From: Cristatella mucedo
Lineage: Eukaryota; Bryozoa; Phylactolaemata; Cristatellidae
Assembly: GCA_009760855.2 (NCBI GenBank)
Contig: WPIO01000007.1
Span: 5,716,001 to 5,780,000 of the forward strand
Direction of reading: 5' to 3'
DNA: 64,000 nt
The position numbers were made by a program, and so were the translations under genes. The notes under the pieces are model-generated. The model saw only the letters and a list, made by a program, of their open reading frames with translations, made no database searches and was not told the origin of the DNA. Positions 1-12,084 of this stretch are shown here, in pieces (within the stretch, counting starts at the first letter, position 1; the number at the start of each line of letters is the position of its first letter).

Positions 1-180
1 AAACGCCGTAAAGTCAGGTGAAGTTGTGACGTCAGTTGGGAGTGAGTTCTGGGCTTTGGGAGCATACAAACTAAAGGCTGGGTCTCCATAGGATTTGAGG
101 CTGGTTCGAGGCATAGCTAATCATAATGCTGGCAATGCTTTTGACATTTCTTATGAGCCTTCGGTGTATCAGGAGTCGCT
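1..180 (-). mobile_element. LINE family 1 fragment (3' coding end)
   Basis: The sequence matches, base for base over long runs, the C-terminal coding part of the better preserved LINE copies at 2222-2340 and 19960-20080. Read on the minus strand it encodes the tail just before the LINE stop codon. It is cut by the window edge and has no open frame of its own. Confidence 0.7.
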
Positions 181-404
181 AGTATCCAAGACTTGCTAAC
201 GACAGAAGCACCTAATGTGGAGATGTATTAGCCATCACAGATACAACCCTGTAAGGCAATGACTTTGGCCTGATCGTTTGCAAAGAGGACACGGGAAAGG
301 CCCAAGCATATGTCCGAATGATGTAAAGCCAGGTACCCCAGTGACTCAAAATCATCGATGCTATCCATAATTGAACCTTAACGGGCACGCTCGATCTCCC
401 CACC

Positions 405-1440
405 ACGATAATATTAATATCAATAAAGAAAGATATTAGTATAGCTCCCAAAGAGAACTGAATCTCTTTCTACGCACTTTATATTAATTGCAAAGGAAGA
501 ATGTCAATTGTTTAGTGATAACATGCACAACAGGCAAGAAGGCCTGTGAGTAGTGAGAATTCAAGACGGAACGTCACAAATGCACTGAACAGCATAGCTG
601 CAGTATCCCCAGCAATGCAGGCCCGAATTTCTGGTACGATGCATACATGAAAGTAGGCAGACTTGATTTTTCAGCTGATGTGGTCGGCTAGGAAAAGGTC
701 ACTTTGGAATACCACACCCAGATTGTGAAGCTAGATGATCCCCCAGATGCTACTCGAGATAAGCTGGCCAAGCCCATTTTAAGGGGTATGTTTACCAATT
801 TCTGAGTCTAAGGTTTGCCCAAAACTGGTAAGCTGGTTTTATTGTCATTTTATTTTAGAAATGTTGCTACCATCCAAATGCAATTGTCAGCATTACATAT
901 ACTGCAAGTGAATCGATATAGAGTGTGTCGTGTTGGAAGGAAGGGATGGATCAAGGCACAGGTACGTCATCTGAATCAATCTAAATAAATCGTCATGCAG
1001 GTGTGTCATCTGAACAAATGTGAAAGCCTAGCTCGTGCTTGGCGATTACACCGGCAAGATGGAAAGTATAGCATGTGAAAAGAAGTAGACCAAGCATAGA
1101 CCCCAGGGGTTACACGTGGAAAATGCTCATCGAAGGGCTGTTGCCCATTGATATTAATGCTCTGAAATCTCCCAGAGATAGGTCAAGGATAAGCTAGCAA
1201 CATGTGGACAGATGAAGACGATCAAAAAAGATGTGACGAGATGAGAGAGGATAGTACACAGTAAGAACCCATTGAGGGGGTAAATATCCAGCCTTTGAGT
1301 GTGGCTACGGCATAGCAAGCTTTCGGGAGCGCTTGATGTATGCTCGTTGAACCAACAAGCCAATATCACTTTCCGAATGTGCTGACAGCTGCTACTATCA
1401 GAGCATCCAGGAACCAGCATAACCAACATTGTAAACTTTT
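405..1440 (-). mobile_element. Degraded LINE family 1 copy
   Basis: The 405-510 part is the LINE 3' tail in reverse (AT-rich run, then the conserved block around GAGAACTGAATCTCTTTCTA). From about 520 the text follows the RT-coding region seen at 2760-3360, including the block around TTTGCCCAAAACTGGTAAG. Many stops and indels break the reading frame, so this is a dead copy lying downstream of the visible PISD exons. Confidence 0.65.
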
Positions 1441-1964
1441 GTTACTTGATGAAATCCTGAAGAATTGGCTGATCAGTGCTTTGCTCGGTCAAGAAATCAA
1501 CAAAAGCTGACCTCCAAGTCAGCCAGACGAACTGAAGAATATCTTACAACTTTTTGTTGAAGATCTTGAGCTAAATCATAGTGCCTCATGAAATTTGGAT
1601 TATTACATAATATCCAACTTAGCGATCACTTTAAAGTTAACCGGACATCAAATAGTAGCTCTCTTTGCCTAACACTTGAGACTTGGCTCACTATAGTACA
1701 CGATTGGGGAACATCCTCAGACCGAGTTTACATGCTCAATCGGTGGCCAGTGAAATGCACTGCCGATTAAGAAAAATTATCACAGCAGCAGTGCAGTTTG
1801 CAATGGTAGAATCGCAACAGCAATAGAGAAATTAGTAGGGTGGGACATTAACAAGTCAGAACCATCACGCAAAATCGTGGAAGTGGCTCTCACAATCATT
1901 GTATCGTTACTTAGTTCATAAACGTCAACTGAAAACCAGGGGCGAGAGCACGCAAGATAATAAT

Positions 1965-3745
1965 AATATACTTGATAAAGCACCCTCACAGAACTCAATC
2001 TCTTTCTAGGCGCTTTACATTTGCTGCAAAGGAACCGCGATCGAATGGTGAATGGTATCATGCTTAATAAACAACATGAATAACATGATTTGGGGTGACA
2101 TACAAAGAGTCAGCATGCAAGTGTGGTTAGTGGCAGCATGCACAGTATCAGCACACATAAGCACATGAAGGACGAATCACAGTGACCCACTAAATGCTGT
2201 CCTAAATAGGTGTGTTAAGTTCTTTTTAAATGTGGTCAAGTCAGGGGATATTGTGACGGAAGTCGGGAGTGAGTTCGAGGCTTTGGGAGCATACGAACTA
2301 AATGCACTGTCTCCAAAGGATTTGAGGTTTGTACGAGGTATTGGTAAACTGTTGGATTCCGAAAAGCGGGTGGTACGATGCTTAGCCTGGTGGGGGAGTA
2401 GATCTGATAGGTAGGCTGGAGCCAAAGAATGAAGGAACCTAAAAGTGAGTGACAAAACCTTGAAATCGATTCGTTGCTTGACTGGTTCGAATCGTGTGGT
2501 GGGCGATCCTTTACCACCACTGCAGGTGGTGGTGATAGCCGTCAAGGCTCTTCTGTCGCTATACAAAAAGAGGCTGTTAAATCAGCTAGTATATATTATT
2601 TATTATTTATTTTGTAGCCAGTGCAAGTCGGCGAGAAGTGGTGTGATGTGGCAACTTCGACGTTCACGACAGACAAGCCTAGCTGCAGAGTTTTGGACCA
2701 GCTAAAACCGCCTGATTGCACATGCCGGTAGTCCAGTAAGCAGTGTATTACAGAAGTCAAGACGGGATATCGCACATGCATGGACCAACTTGGATGTGGT
2801 ATCCTTATATAAACAAGTCCGAATTTTAGCAATGTTATGTAGCTGAAAGTAGGCAGACTTGATTGTGGAGCTGATGTGGTCGTCTTTGGAAGGTCACTTT
2901 GGAACACGACACCTAGATTTCGTGCAGATTCAACAGGGGATATGCTGGCAGAGCCGATTTTGAGCATTAGCCTTTCCAATTGCTGAGTCATACTTGGTTT
3001 GCCCATAACTGGAAAGTTTGTTTTATCATCATTTAATTTAAGAAAATTTGCTGCCTTCCATGTGCAGATGTCATCAATACATGCTGCAAGGGATTTGAGC
3101 GAATTCGAGGTGCTCGAAGGCCGGGAGGGATCAAAGCAAAGGTAGTCCTGAATGTCATCCGCATAGAGGTAAAAGCCTAGATTGTGCTTGGCAATCACTT
3201 GGGCAAGAGGGAGAGTATAAACCGTGAAAAGAACCGGACCAAGCATGGAGCACTGTGGTACCCTGTATTTCAGAGGTACCTCGAATGATCGTTGTTCATT
3301 CACATCAATACTCTGGAGTCTCCCACTGAGATAGGGTCTGAACCATTGCAGAGCAGTGCCAGTGATGCCCAGGCAAGATGAGAGGCACTCAAGAAGGACT
3401 TGGTGATCGATAGCATCAAAAGCTGCCGAAAGATCGAACAAAACAAGCAGATAAACTCTACCCATGTCTGCATTCGTTTGTAGGTCGTTGTACACCCGAA
3501 GCGATGCTGACTCTATGGAGTGATTAGCTGTAAAGCCACACTGGAACTTACTAGCAAGGTTTGAAGTTTCAAGATATGAGGTCAGCTGGTCTGCCACGAC
3601 TCACTCCTGTGTCTTTGATAAAAATGGTAGAAGGGAGACTGGGCGGTAGTTGCTCAAGTTCTCTTGGTCTAGTGTCGCTTTCTTGAGTAGTGGCGTGACT
3701 ACAGCTTTTTTGAAAGGTGAAGGGACATGACCTGAGGCTAATGAC
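1965..3745 (-). mobile_element. LINE family 1 (CR1/L2-like) with reverse transcriptase
   Basis: A 5'-truncated non-LTR retrotransposon. The minus-strand frame 3597-2596 is open for 333 codons and shows the usual order of RT motifs: FDLSAAFDAIDH (motif A), a VPQCSMLGPVLF block (consensus GVPQGSVLGP, with changes), YADD (motif C) and FLKLNDDKTN. It then runs into a C-terminal region typical of CR1/L2 elements, which is interrupted by a SINE at 2485-2613 and resumes in another frame down to about 2180. The 3' UTR and tail follow (to about 1965), ending in an ATT-rich run. The endonuclease is absent. The long open RT suggests a fairly young but immobile copy. The clade is judged by motif style; Rex- or Crack-like assignment is possible. 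Confidence 0.8.
2485..2613 (+). mobile_element. 5'-truncated SINE-A inserted in a LINE
   Basis: The LINE reads continuously in the copy at 20170-20245. Here the same sentence is broken after TTGCTTGACTGG and resumes at TAGCCAGTGC. The insert begins at a tRNA B-box (GGTTCGAATC) and ends with the SINE-A hairpin, CTATACAAAAAGAGGCTG and a TATT-rich tail. It lies opposite to the host LINE, so it arrived later. Confidence 0.75.
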
Positions 3746-3780
3746 ATAGGGATTCTGCCTAGCTCTAAAGTTGCTTGTTA

Positions 3781-3905
3781 TGCTTGTTGTCATTGAGCAT
3801 GCTACAGCTAACCATTCGATCTTGCTTCCTTTGCAGTAAATGTAAAGTGCCTAGAAAAGATTTAGTTCTCTGAGGGCGCTATAACAAATGTATCATCATT
3901 ATTTA
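3781..3905 (+). mobile_element. LINE family 1 tail fragment
   Basis: It contains only the last part of the LINE 3' UTR (GAGCATGCTACAGCTAACCA), the conserved tail around AAAGTGCCTAGAAAAGATTT, and a short ATT run. It is a severely 5'-truncated insertion on the strand opposite to its left neighbour. Confidence 0.6.
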
Positions 3906-4724
3906 AGTCTCGTAAGGATTTACTTCCTGTGGAAGGGCCATGTATAGAAGAAGTAACAGCCATAGACAACGTGACGAACATACAAACATATAGTATGGGG
4001 CTACGGCTAACCGGGCCACAGAGGCACGGCAGCGATGTGCACCTACAACATGTGTATGGCTGCTGTGCCACCTTATTGCCAACCGTAGTGCCAACCTGCT
4101 TTCAGCAACTGACAGCACACTGGCCTTGATTATTTACAGTACATGCCAAGTAACATCTGTTTGCTCATCAATATTCAAAGAACTAGCTGATACTGAGCAA
4201 AGAAATGAGGGGGTAGCGGGAGATGAAGGAGTGGGTTGAGGGAGAGAGAGGTTTCTGGGCTCTGACTACATTGCTTCATGGCTGGATAATTACCATAATT
4301 TAAATACACTGCAGCCACACGGCCGTTCGGTGACACCAGACACGGTCCTCAAATGTGCCAACAGGAGCACAATCGTTTTCAACTATCGGCCTAAATTACA
4401 TTATCGGGCCTGGGCTAATTAGCAGGCACCTGCCCACTCCGAGGAACACAATCATTCTGACAAGCTGACTAGCAGAGATAACACCATCAGGCCTGTTATC
4501 ATGTCCCTGCCTAATCTGTTCTAGATCTACACTCAGCCGCAAAATATCCTTGCAATATGGCAACAGCTGCTGCAGCTGCTACACGTTCAGGTAATACAAG
4601 AAATACTACGATGTCCAGCACAATAAAGTTTTGCAAGCGACAGCATGCAAAAATATTGAGTGCCAGCCCACAAAGAACCATACGCTGCTGGCATGTAAGG
4701 TCATCCCAAAATTATTCTTTGCAT

Positions 4725-5690
4725 CCTCCCTTATCCGACCTCCCTTATCCGCTTAGGTATAAAGGCAGCAAGCTTCCATGGTGTCATCTCTGCAGTAGCA
4801 CTCCGCAAAGCCGAAATTTTACTGAAAAGGTCGGCTGTTGATGCAGACTGAACATCTATCTGCCTAAGCAGCTTGTCGGTATCGTCCCATAAATGTTCTA
4901 AGGGGTTTAGATCCGGTGACTGGCCCTTCATCAGCACCAAACCACATGCTTCAAAAAGTGCTTCACTGCCCTGGCACTGTGCATTGGGTCGATATCTTGC
5001 TGCCAAATATACCCATCCCCAAAGCAGTCTTTGCACTTTGCAATCCGAATCCCTTGACTTCCTCGACCACATGTAGGTACACAATACCTCCGATCTGACG
5101 AAGAGATCAAATACCTTTTGTGGCAAATCACCCCTAAATCCATCAATTGTTTGCCTCTGAATTTCCCTGTAGGTTGAAGGCAGTGGTGCCGATAAGACTG
5201 TCTTTTCATCGGTTATGGAGCATTTTCGTAACCAAATATGTACACTTGCTTGCGTCATATCACAGTCCATTGCGTCCATAAAACAGAATTCAGTTGTCTT
5301 CTGTCCTGTAGCCGTGGGCCCACTAAGTAATCTGCTTTATTCCGACTGATGAGGAGAGGCTTGCGCTTTGCAACTTGCCTGAAGATGCCACTCTTAGCAA
5401 GCCTCCTACTGGCCGTAACTTGAGTAATATTGATCCCATTGAATCAGTGCATGACTTCGCAAGGTCTCGAAAGGTGGCAGTTATATTTTGCCATGCTACC
5501 AGCCGATCACCTCTGGCATAGGTTTTTGACGGCTCGGTCCATCGATGAAGTCCCAATAGATTTGTTGAATTTAAAGCAAATAGTGAGTTAGCTAATCCCA
5601 AGCAGTCGTCCAATCTCACGATTGCTGTAGCCATGTTAATGCAGCACCGTCAGCACCTTTTAACATAGTCACTGCAGTGTTTTGTGCCCA
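4725..5690 (-). mobile_element. Decayed Tc1/mariner-type transposon
   Basis: Read on the minus strand, broken frames give the landmarks of a Tc1-like transposase in order. A helix-turn-helix region (NREIGRLLGIS, near 5630) is followed by SRRLAKSGIFRQVAKRKPLL (near 5400), then WQQDIDPMHSARAVKHFLK (around the second catalytic Asp, near 4990) and SPDLNPLEHLWD (third acidic residue, near 4890). At least two frameshifts and several stops separate them, and the first catalytic Asp region is not clearly readable, so the protein is dead. At the 3' side (4728-4755) the sequence CCTTATCCGACCTCCCTTAT is repeated as CTCCCTTATCCG, which recalls pogo/Tigger-type terminal repeats. I could not find a matching inverted copy near 5700. 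It sits in the intron after the last visible PISD exon. Confidence 0.7.
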
Positions 5691-5972
5691 GCATTCGGAA
5701 GCTACACTGACCTACCCGGAAGTATGAGCACCGGGCAGACAGAAGTGTTATCCAAGTGCTACAGAGCAGTTAGCAGACGCTACCAATGTTGGGGAAACCC
5801 CAAAAAAGATGCTACTACCTTTTCAAATCGGCAAGCCTCAGCATTTTTAGAATGCTTTCCCAGAAATAAGCACATGCAAAGTGGGATGCATGCGTGGTGT
5901 TGCTTTGGCTAGTAATGTGATAGCGCAACTTGCTGGAGCAAACCGTCCGCTTGCCAGGGCCTTTCAACTTAC

Positions 5973-6330
5973 CAGGGAAATGCCTCCGGTTAGTCACAGT
6001 CCAGTCCGCAGGGGAATGAAACCTGTGGTAGTCACCAGGAGCGAGGTAAATGACGCAGTGGTACAGCCGGTTCTTCTCTGGATTGTGTAGCAGTCTCTGC
6101 GCATACGGCAGCCCGTCAGCTTCTTTGACGAGACCCTCAGCTTGCAGCAACGGCTCCGCCGAAGCGGCGTTCAGCACTCCGCCGCCCAGCTCGGCAAGTG
6201 GTCGAGCGTCGACCGACGTCGTCGCAGGGCCGAAAAAGCCCTCCAGAGTGTAAGTTACACCCTTGACCTGTTCCACGACGTCGTCCTCAGCAGTGCCGAA
6301 ATGCAGGACCTTGCCATCGGACGGCAGTAC
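5973..6330 (-). CDS. PISD: Phosphatidylserine decarboxylase, internal exon with catalytic Asp and His
   Basis: This exon encodes 119 residues plus one base, starting [17 protein letters not shown] and ending in NRRHFP. Known PISD features are visible: the PSDGK block holding the conserved Asp, [15 protein letters not shown], and [19 protein letters not shown], which carries the His of the Asp-His-Ser triad. The acceptor is CTGCCGCAG and the donor is GTAAGT (phase 1). The LGST motif, where the pro-enzyme cuts itself to make the pyruvoyl group, should be in later exons; I do not see it in the window, so those exons probably lie left of base 1. The enzyme converts phosphatidylserine to phosphatidylethanolamine at the mitochondrial inner membrane. 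Compared with vertebrates, the stretch between FFGP and [10 protein letters not shown] is longer and Ala/Leu-rich. Confidence 0.9.
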
Positions 6331-6393
6331 CTGCGGCAGTACGTTCCGTCGAACGGGGATCGAGCGGTCAGCAACGATAGCAGGAGCCAGCTG

Positions 6394-6438
6394 GCTGAGG
6401 CGAAGCGAGCTGAGGCGAAGCGAGCTGTGGCGGAGCGC
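6394..6438. repeat. 15-bp tandem repeat in a PISD intron
   Basis: Three consecutive 15-base units (GCTGAGGCGAAGCGA twice, then a diverged GCTGTGGCGGAGCGC) lie inside the 137-base intron between PISD exons 6704-6468 and 6330-5973. The intron stays readable on the minus strand as an Ala/Ser-rich stretch, but its length is not a multiple of three, so retention would shift the frame. Confidence 0.8.
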
Positions 6439-6467
6439 AGGGCATGCGCAGGAGCGAGCGCACTCAC

Positions 6468-6704
6468 GAGGGGACTGTGCCGATCGACGGGCCTGGCAGA
6501 CAGCTTGAGCGACCGGCGGAAAAACTCGCCCAAGTTGCGGTAGTGCTCGAGGTCGCCGACGGCCGCCTCGTCGAGGTTGCAGCGGAACGCCCAGACGTAC
6601 AGACCGAGCACGGGCCGCCGAAGCCACACGGGAAGGTCGATGCTGTTGACCTTGCCCCACGCTCGCGACATAGCCCGCAGCGGCATCTTTCGGTAAAGCA
6701 TCAC
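6468..6704 (-). CDS. PISD: Phosphatidylserine decarboxylase, exon with the SRAWGK / [11 protein letters not shown] block
   Basis: The 79 codons run [20 protein letters not shown] to DRHSPL. The order [31 protein letters not shown], then [15 protein letters not shown] followed by RPVD is diagnostic for mitochondrial PISD. It is the substrate- and membrane-proximal N-terminal part of the decarboxylase domain. The acceptor (CGATTGCAG) and donor (GTGAGT) both leave phase 0. Joining to the next exon gives HSPL-VLPSDGK, as expected from the family. The strand and spacing link it to the exon at 19217-19383 across a 12,512-base intron (19216-6705). Confidence 0.92.
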
Positions 6705-7064
6705 CTGCAATCGATTGGCAGTCGCCGTTATTTTTTTCCGCGCTAAGCTGCGAGCAGGACCGAGCTCAGCGAGGCTTACGAGCTAAGCGAGGCATCCGAG
6801 CGTGAAAGGGGTCGTCGACGTGCTCGTTTAAGGTGGCAAGAGCCAGTTTTTTTGGGCAGATGCTTGCCGAGCTACGCTCGTCTTGCAATGTCACTAAAGA
6901 CTCAGCTGCCACATCGCACCACTTGTGACTCGGCTTCACCGGCTCCCAATCAAGAATCAAATTGATTTTTGAGATCCTCAATCTGTCTTACAGGTCACTA
7001 CAATCGATTGCACCAGATTACCCATCTGACCTTCTTGCTACTCCAGTGTGCTCTACCCTGCCAT

Positions 7065-7475
7065 CCAGTCAACTCGCAGTCCACTGAACTAAGTTGATAC
7101 GTTTTGGTGATCGAGCCTTCAGCTCGAATGCACCGACAGCATGGAACTCGCTTCCGGCTATGGTCACTACCTGCAATGACCTTGTCAAGCCTCGGCTATA
7201 GGCACATCTGTTTCCGGTCAGCTTTCCTTCAAACTTGATAAATTGACCTTTTTCCGTTTTGATGTGCTTTGCATGTGTACCTGAAAATGATTCAGTGCAT
7301 TTTATTAGCTAGAGGCCATACCAACCGATAGCCACGAGTGTCTTCGTGTTTGCCATAGCATGCTGGCTTCAGCATGATACTTTTTACATGCTTGATACCA
7401 AAAATGTTACTAGCCCCCATGAGTATTGATTCTCTGGCAGTGAGCTGTAAAGCGCCAGGATTTCATGCTTAACAG
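7065..7475 (+). mobile_element. LINE C-terminal fragment with 3' tail
   Basis: The text around 7110-7200 repeats the pattern of the LINE C-terminus (a Gly-Asp-Arg-Ala-Phe block, then Asn-Ser-Leu-Pro). Around 7370-7475 is a variant tail with GATTCTCTGGCAGTGAGCTG, also seen at 39590, 46890 and 53465. No open frame remains. It lies inside the large PISD intron. Confidence 0.5.
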
Positions 7476-10400
7476 TGTTAATCCACCAGGTAAAGTGAAA
7501 TCTGCCTGGACCGATAGTGTCGGTCAGCATATAAATGTTTAACATGTCCCCATAGCAGCTCTACTTCCACTCGTCCGATTGGATGCGTCAAAAGGCTTCT
7601 TAAATTCCTTCAGTTAAAGGTCAGCTTAAAAAAACACGAGGGGCACTTCTCCTCTACCAGGTTGTCCTGGAAAAGCTGCATACACAGAGAGATTGAATTC
7701 TCTTAGTGTGCCATACAAATCACTTATTATTATTATTATTTAAAGTCACCCCCTTTGAGCTCTGCCGAGCAAAGACAATACCTAACAAGGGAAGTTCTCA
7801 GCACGTGAAGGCGGCCTCACTGCTGCAGTGTCATTCCCTAGAAATGCATCTGCACTGGGTGTGCAAACACGGTAGCAAAGTGCAGCTTGCTGCCAGGCAG
7901 CAGTGTGCTCGGCAGCAATCTAGCTGCAGGTGACTTACAAATGGCCAGATAGGAGCCCGGGGATCAGTCGACCTGTGGTTACCATGCAGCAGGCAGGATA
8001 CAAAAAGGCAGGCATCGGCATGCAGGGCATCCCTAATCAAACTCGGTCACAGCTGCATCTCACTGTCTCCCCTAATCTGTCCGACCTTTGATTTATACAC
8101 AACTCTTTAGCAAGAACCCCCTCCTCAATCAAGCTCCTTGGCTCGATTAAGTCCTACGGATGGCACATATCCATGAACCGAAAATCCCACGAGGAACAAA
8201 CAAAAGCACTGTAACACATTTACGTCTGCCGTGAAAGAGCCACATCGACGGAGGGGGAGGTGTAAGGGGTAGAGTACAAGTGGCTTGCAAGAGGGGGGGG
8301 GTGAAAATGAGGAGGGATATGTGGTCTTCCAAAAAAGTGTGCTATTCATTTAGATCAAGGCACGGCAAAGAAAAACTATTACAGCAATCGTCACGCTCCC
8401 CCTTCCTAGTTGCTGCACATTTTCCATCTCATCTAGCAGTGTGGCATCATCACCCTTAGGGATGGACCACGCAACAGAACCAAAGGGTCAACAAACTATT
8501 GCGACATCGTACTAGATCTCTGCTAGACTACAGCGGAGGAAACACTTCGGCCACCGAGAAAACCGACCCACCTAGCTGCACAGTGCATGTCACACCTGCA
8601 AATTACATGTAGGCAAAAGCCTGCATCAATTAGGTTAAGAGCTGCAAGCTGCAACAGTAACTTGGGAGTAGCTGCCGCTTGAGCACGGCACTTGGGTGGT
8701 TGCCAGTAAATAATGATTGCACCACTTGTTCATGCACAACTGCTAGCATCCACATTCTTAACGATGAAGGAAATGGGCAGCGAGAACAAGGGCCGGTTTT
8801 ATGAAACACAATCAAAGTCAAAGACCGGCAGGCCGACAGAATGAGTGTCAAATTTTAAGTCTAGGGCTGGGACTGCAATCTAAGATCTAGAATGTGAAGT
8901 TATGGGCACAGCCCCTCCCTGGCCTATTTACATTCGAAGGAACCTGTCCTATTTCGGAGCTTTCTAAAAGACAAATGTCTGCTTGAATAAAAAAAACCAA
9001 CTAGATCTGAACAACTGACTGCGAGCCCGATTCGGAAGTACAAAACTGTGGCAGTGCTGACTGCACAAGACAAATATTGTCTCCAATAAGAACCCCACCG
9101 AGAGACAAGATCTCATTTGAATGGAGTTAACTAGAGGCGTGGGAGTATGTGTAGAAGTGTTAAGGGAGCACCTTTTGTGAACTATTAGATGCCACACAAA
9201 GGGAATGCCACCGAACACACGTCAATTATGCTGGTTACAGCCGGAGATAAAACCTTATGTGGCACTCTTTCTTATTCAATGCTCACTTGAACATATGCTC
9301 ACTTGAAGCAACGTGAACAAAAAACGGCAGTTCATAGCCGGACATGGTCGTCCAAATAATGGCAAAATTAGAAGAACAAAATTCCTTCTGCTTGGTAAAA
9401 ATCTGTCGGGTACTCAGCATTGGCGTATTTCTTTGTGATTTCGACCGACCTGTTGGCCAAGTCGGCGGCAAGCGGATAGCAGCAGCAGCAAGCGCTCTCA
9501 CATGCGGAGTAATGAGAGACAAGCTTGCTGCCCACCGGATGTGAACAATCCGAATTGGCCGTGTCCAGCTATCAGGCTAGGCTGGCTTAATTGCCTAACA
9601 GGTTGAGACATCTTGTCATCGTCACATCCGTCTACCTACAAGCTTTCTTTTTGGGTGCAAACTGAAATCCTCACTAGAATTAATGGGCAATCATGCTGAG
9701 GTGCTCTAGCTGGCACTTTTAAAAGCATCGACGAATAGGCCCTGCAATCACAACAGATCAAACCACGAAACAATGCCGAACAACCTCGGTATGCAAACCT
9801 ACATGCGGCTGTGGTAAGCTGAGGCTCAAACATACACTACACTAAATCGATGTAGGGAAAGTATATCCATGGGTTTCGGTAGTGAGGAATCGGCACTCGA
9901 AACGAGTCTAACAACTTGCAAGAACAAACAGAACTGAACAGAACAGAAATAGGCATTTATTCTTATGAAGTCATTCTTTTTTAGCACATTCGGCATTTCA
10001 TACGGCACACTAATTAAATATCGGTTCATGCCACTAGAATGCATGCTCATATGCTACCACCCACTAGTATGCCAATAAGAGTGATACTTTTGGTGGCCCC
10101 CTTAATGGTCTTTACGTGGTTTAATTTGACACCACACGGATGTGGGAGAAGGGGCGTAATCAGCACTTGAGCTCTCAGCAATGCCAGTGGCAGCCGCTAT
10201 GCTTGACGGGGGGGGGGGGGGGTGGCAGATTTTGTCAATGCATGAATTCATACTCCAATCTTGGCCAACTTCTGACGGCCAGTGTAGACGACCATGTGGG
10301 TGGGCTGCATGGGGGGATGGCAAACCAGCCACCAGCCGCCACCAGCATCAGTGAGGTTCAGCAGCAGCTACTACTACTTCACTCTCTCGTGAGCCCCACC

Positions 10401-12080
10401 CTGCCAGCATGAGGACCAGAGCAATGTACACAGCACATCATCCCATGAGGCCTGTCCAAATTATTCCATGGCACCACTTGAACACTAGCCAATCACAACT
10501 CGGTGGAGATGGTCTGACCACCCCACTGCAGCAGCTAACCAGCAATTAGCCACAGCCCAGCCCTTAAAATCGAGCAACCAGGCAGTTGAATCACTTACAG
10601 CCTCAATAAGCTGGCAGCCGGCCGAACCGATGAACAGGAGCTGTGCCACTGCTAATACAGCCTGGCTGTAAGGCACGATAGGTAAGAGACAGATCGTCCA
10701 CCCAGTCATTCTAGTGCAGCTAGACATAGCATGCTAGCTTGCCAGCCCACTCGACAACCAGCTTAAACGACCACACAGACATCAAAATACGGTGCGAATG
10801 TCCTGGCCAACTTGCAATCAAAAGCTTCAGTTTCTCAGTGGCTGCTTGCAAGCTGGTAGCAACCCACTTCAGAAACTCAGATGAAGGAGGCACCAAGGCA
10901 CCGGCTGCAACAGGGCAGGATGCAGTGCTGGGGCCGAGGAAATACATACCGCTCTATTCAGGTGCCGCCGACGGCCGCTGGCCCTCCGGTGCTGCTGCAG
11001 AGGCTGCTGCTGGCTAAACGACTTGTGGGAGCCCAGGCTGCCAGCCGCTCTGTGGCCAACTGCTCCAAGGCCAACCGGCCTCCGGTTGGGCTTCCCGAGC
11101 AACAGCTTAAGAAAATGCCGGCTTACTCCTCGATTTAGAGCGGCAGCCAGGAACGCTGACGAGTGTGTGAGCCAGAGAAGAAGCAGTGCCAGGCCCCTCA
11201 TCGGCAGCCGAATTGCCAGTACCATCATCGAAACACCGGCAATCAGTGCCGGCCAAAGGAATCTCTGCCTGCTTGCTGGAGCTACAGGACTACATCGCGG
11301 GTCACCGTGGCACAGCTGGCGGTACCCGACAGGATGCCGGCTGTGTGGAGCCAGCGAAAGACTGACCAGAGCACAGCCTTCCCCGAAGCCGGTTAGACGG
11401 CAGACTGCCCTGGCTCCGCCTATTCCTGCCTCGTGATCCTGTAATTGGCTTAGTCATTCGAACAAAAGGCCCATCGGACCCATCGGCCAGGGCCCAAGGG
11501 CTGGTGAGATTCCTCAACAGGCAACGTGCCGGTGCAACCGATGAGGCCTCGGCTTGGCAGAGTGGTGAAAGGCAAAAAAGTTCCTGAGCGGTGAAAGGCA
11601 AAGGCCCCATCAGCCCTCCAACAATTAGACTCACAGCACAACTGAACGGTCAAAGACAGTGGCGTTCCTAGGATATTTCGGGCCCAAGACAAACGACACC
11701 GACCCCCCCCCCAAGCCCAGTACAAGATGCCCATTGCTCCAGATGCCCTAATCCAGAGCCCAGGGACACGTGCCCCGTTCGGTATGCCACTGGTCGAAGG
11801 CCAGTCAAAGTCCCTACCTCAGTGAAGATAATATGACCTAACCTAAATTTCGGAACTGACAAATAAAAGGTCAGACCTTCAGCAATCCTTCCAAACAGCA
11901 CCTAGGGGCACTGCAGTTGCTTTACTGATTGTTGTCTCCACTACCATGGATACCCCTGGCATCAGTAAAACCACTCCATCAAGTCACTTGCCGGCTTAAA
12001 ATATTGATGAAACAGCTGAGCAGCCAACGGCTGGAGACGGTGCTCACCGGTTACAGGATTACTTCTCAAACACTCCACAC
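7476..12080. other. PISD intron sequence without recognised genes
   Basis: No exon with clear homology is visible on either strand. The stretch contains a 15-base G run (10208-10222), a GC-richer block at about 10100-11900 rich in GCTG/CAGC words, and a short direct repeat (GGTGAAAGGCAAA at about 11561 and 11591). Open stretches of up to about 137 codons in the GC-rich block have no family signature and look like chance frames. Confidence 0.5.
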
Positions 12081-12084
12081 AGCT

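Noticed and set aside
10100-11900. GC-rich coding region in the PISD intron
   Set aside because: The overlapping frames on both strands are of similar quality and lack motifs, as expected from GC-rich non-coding DNA.
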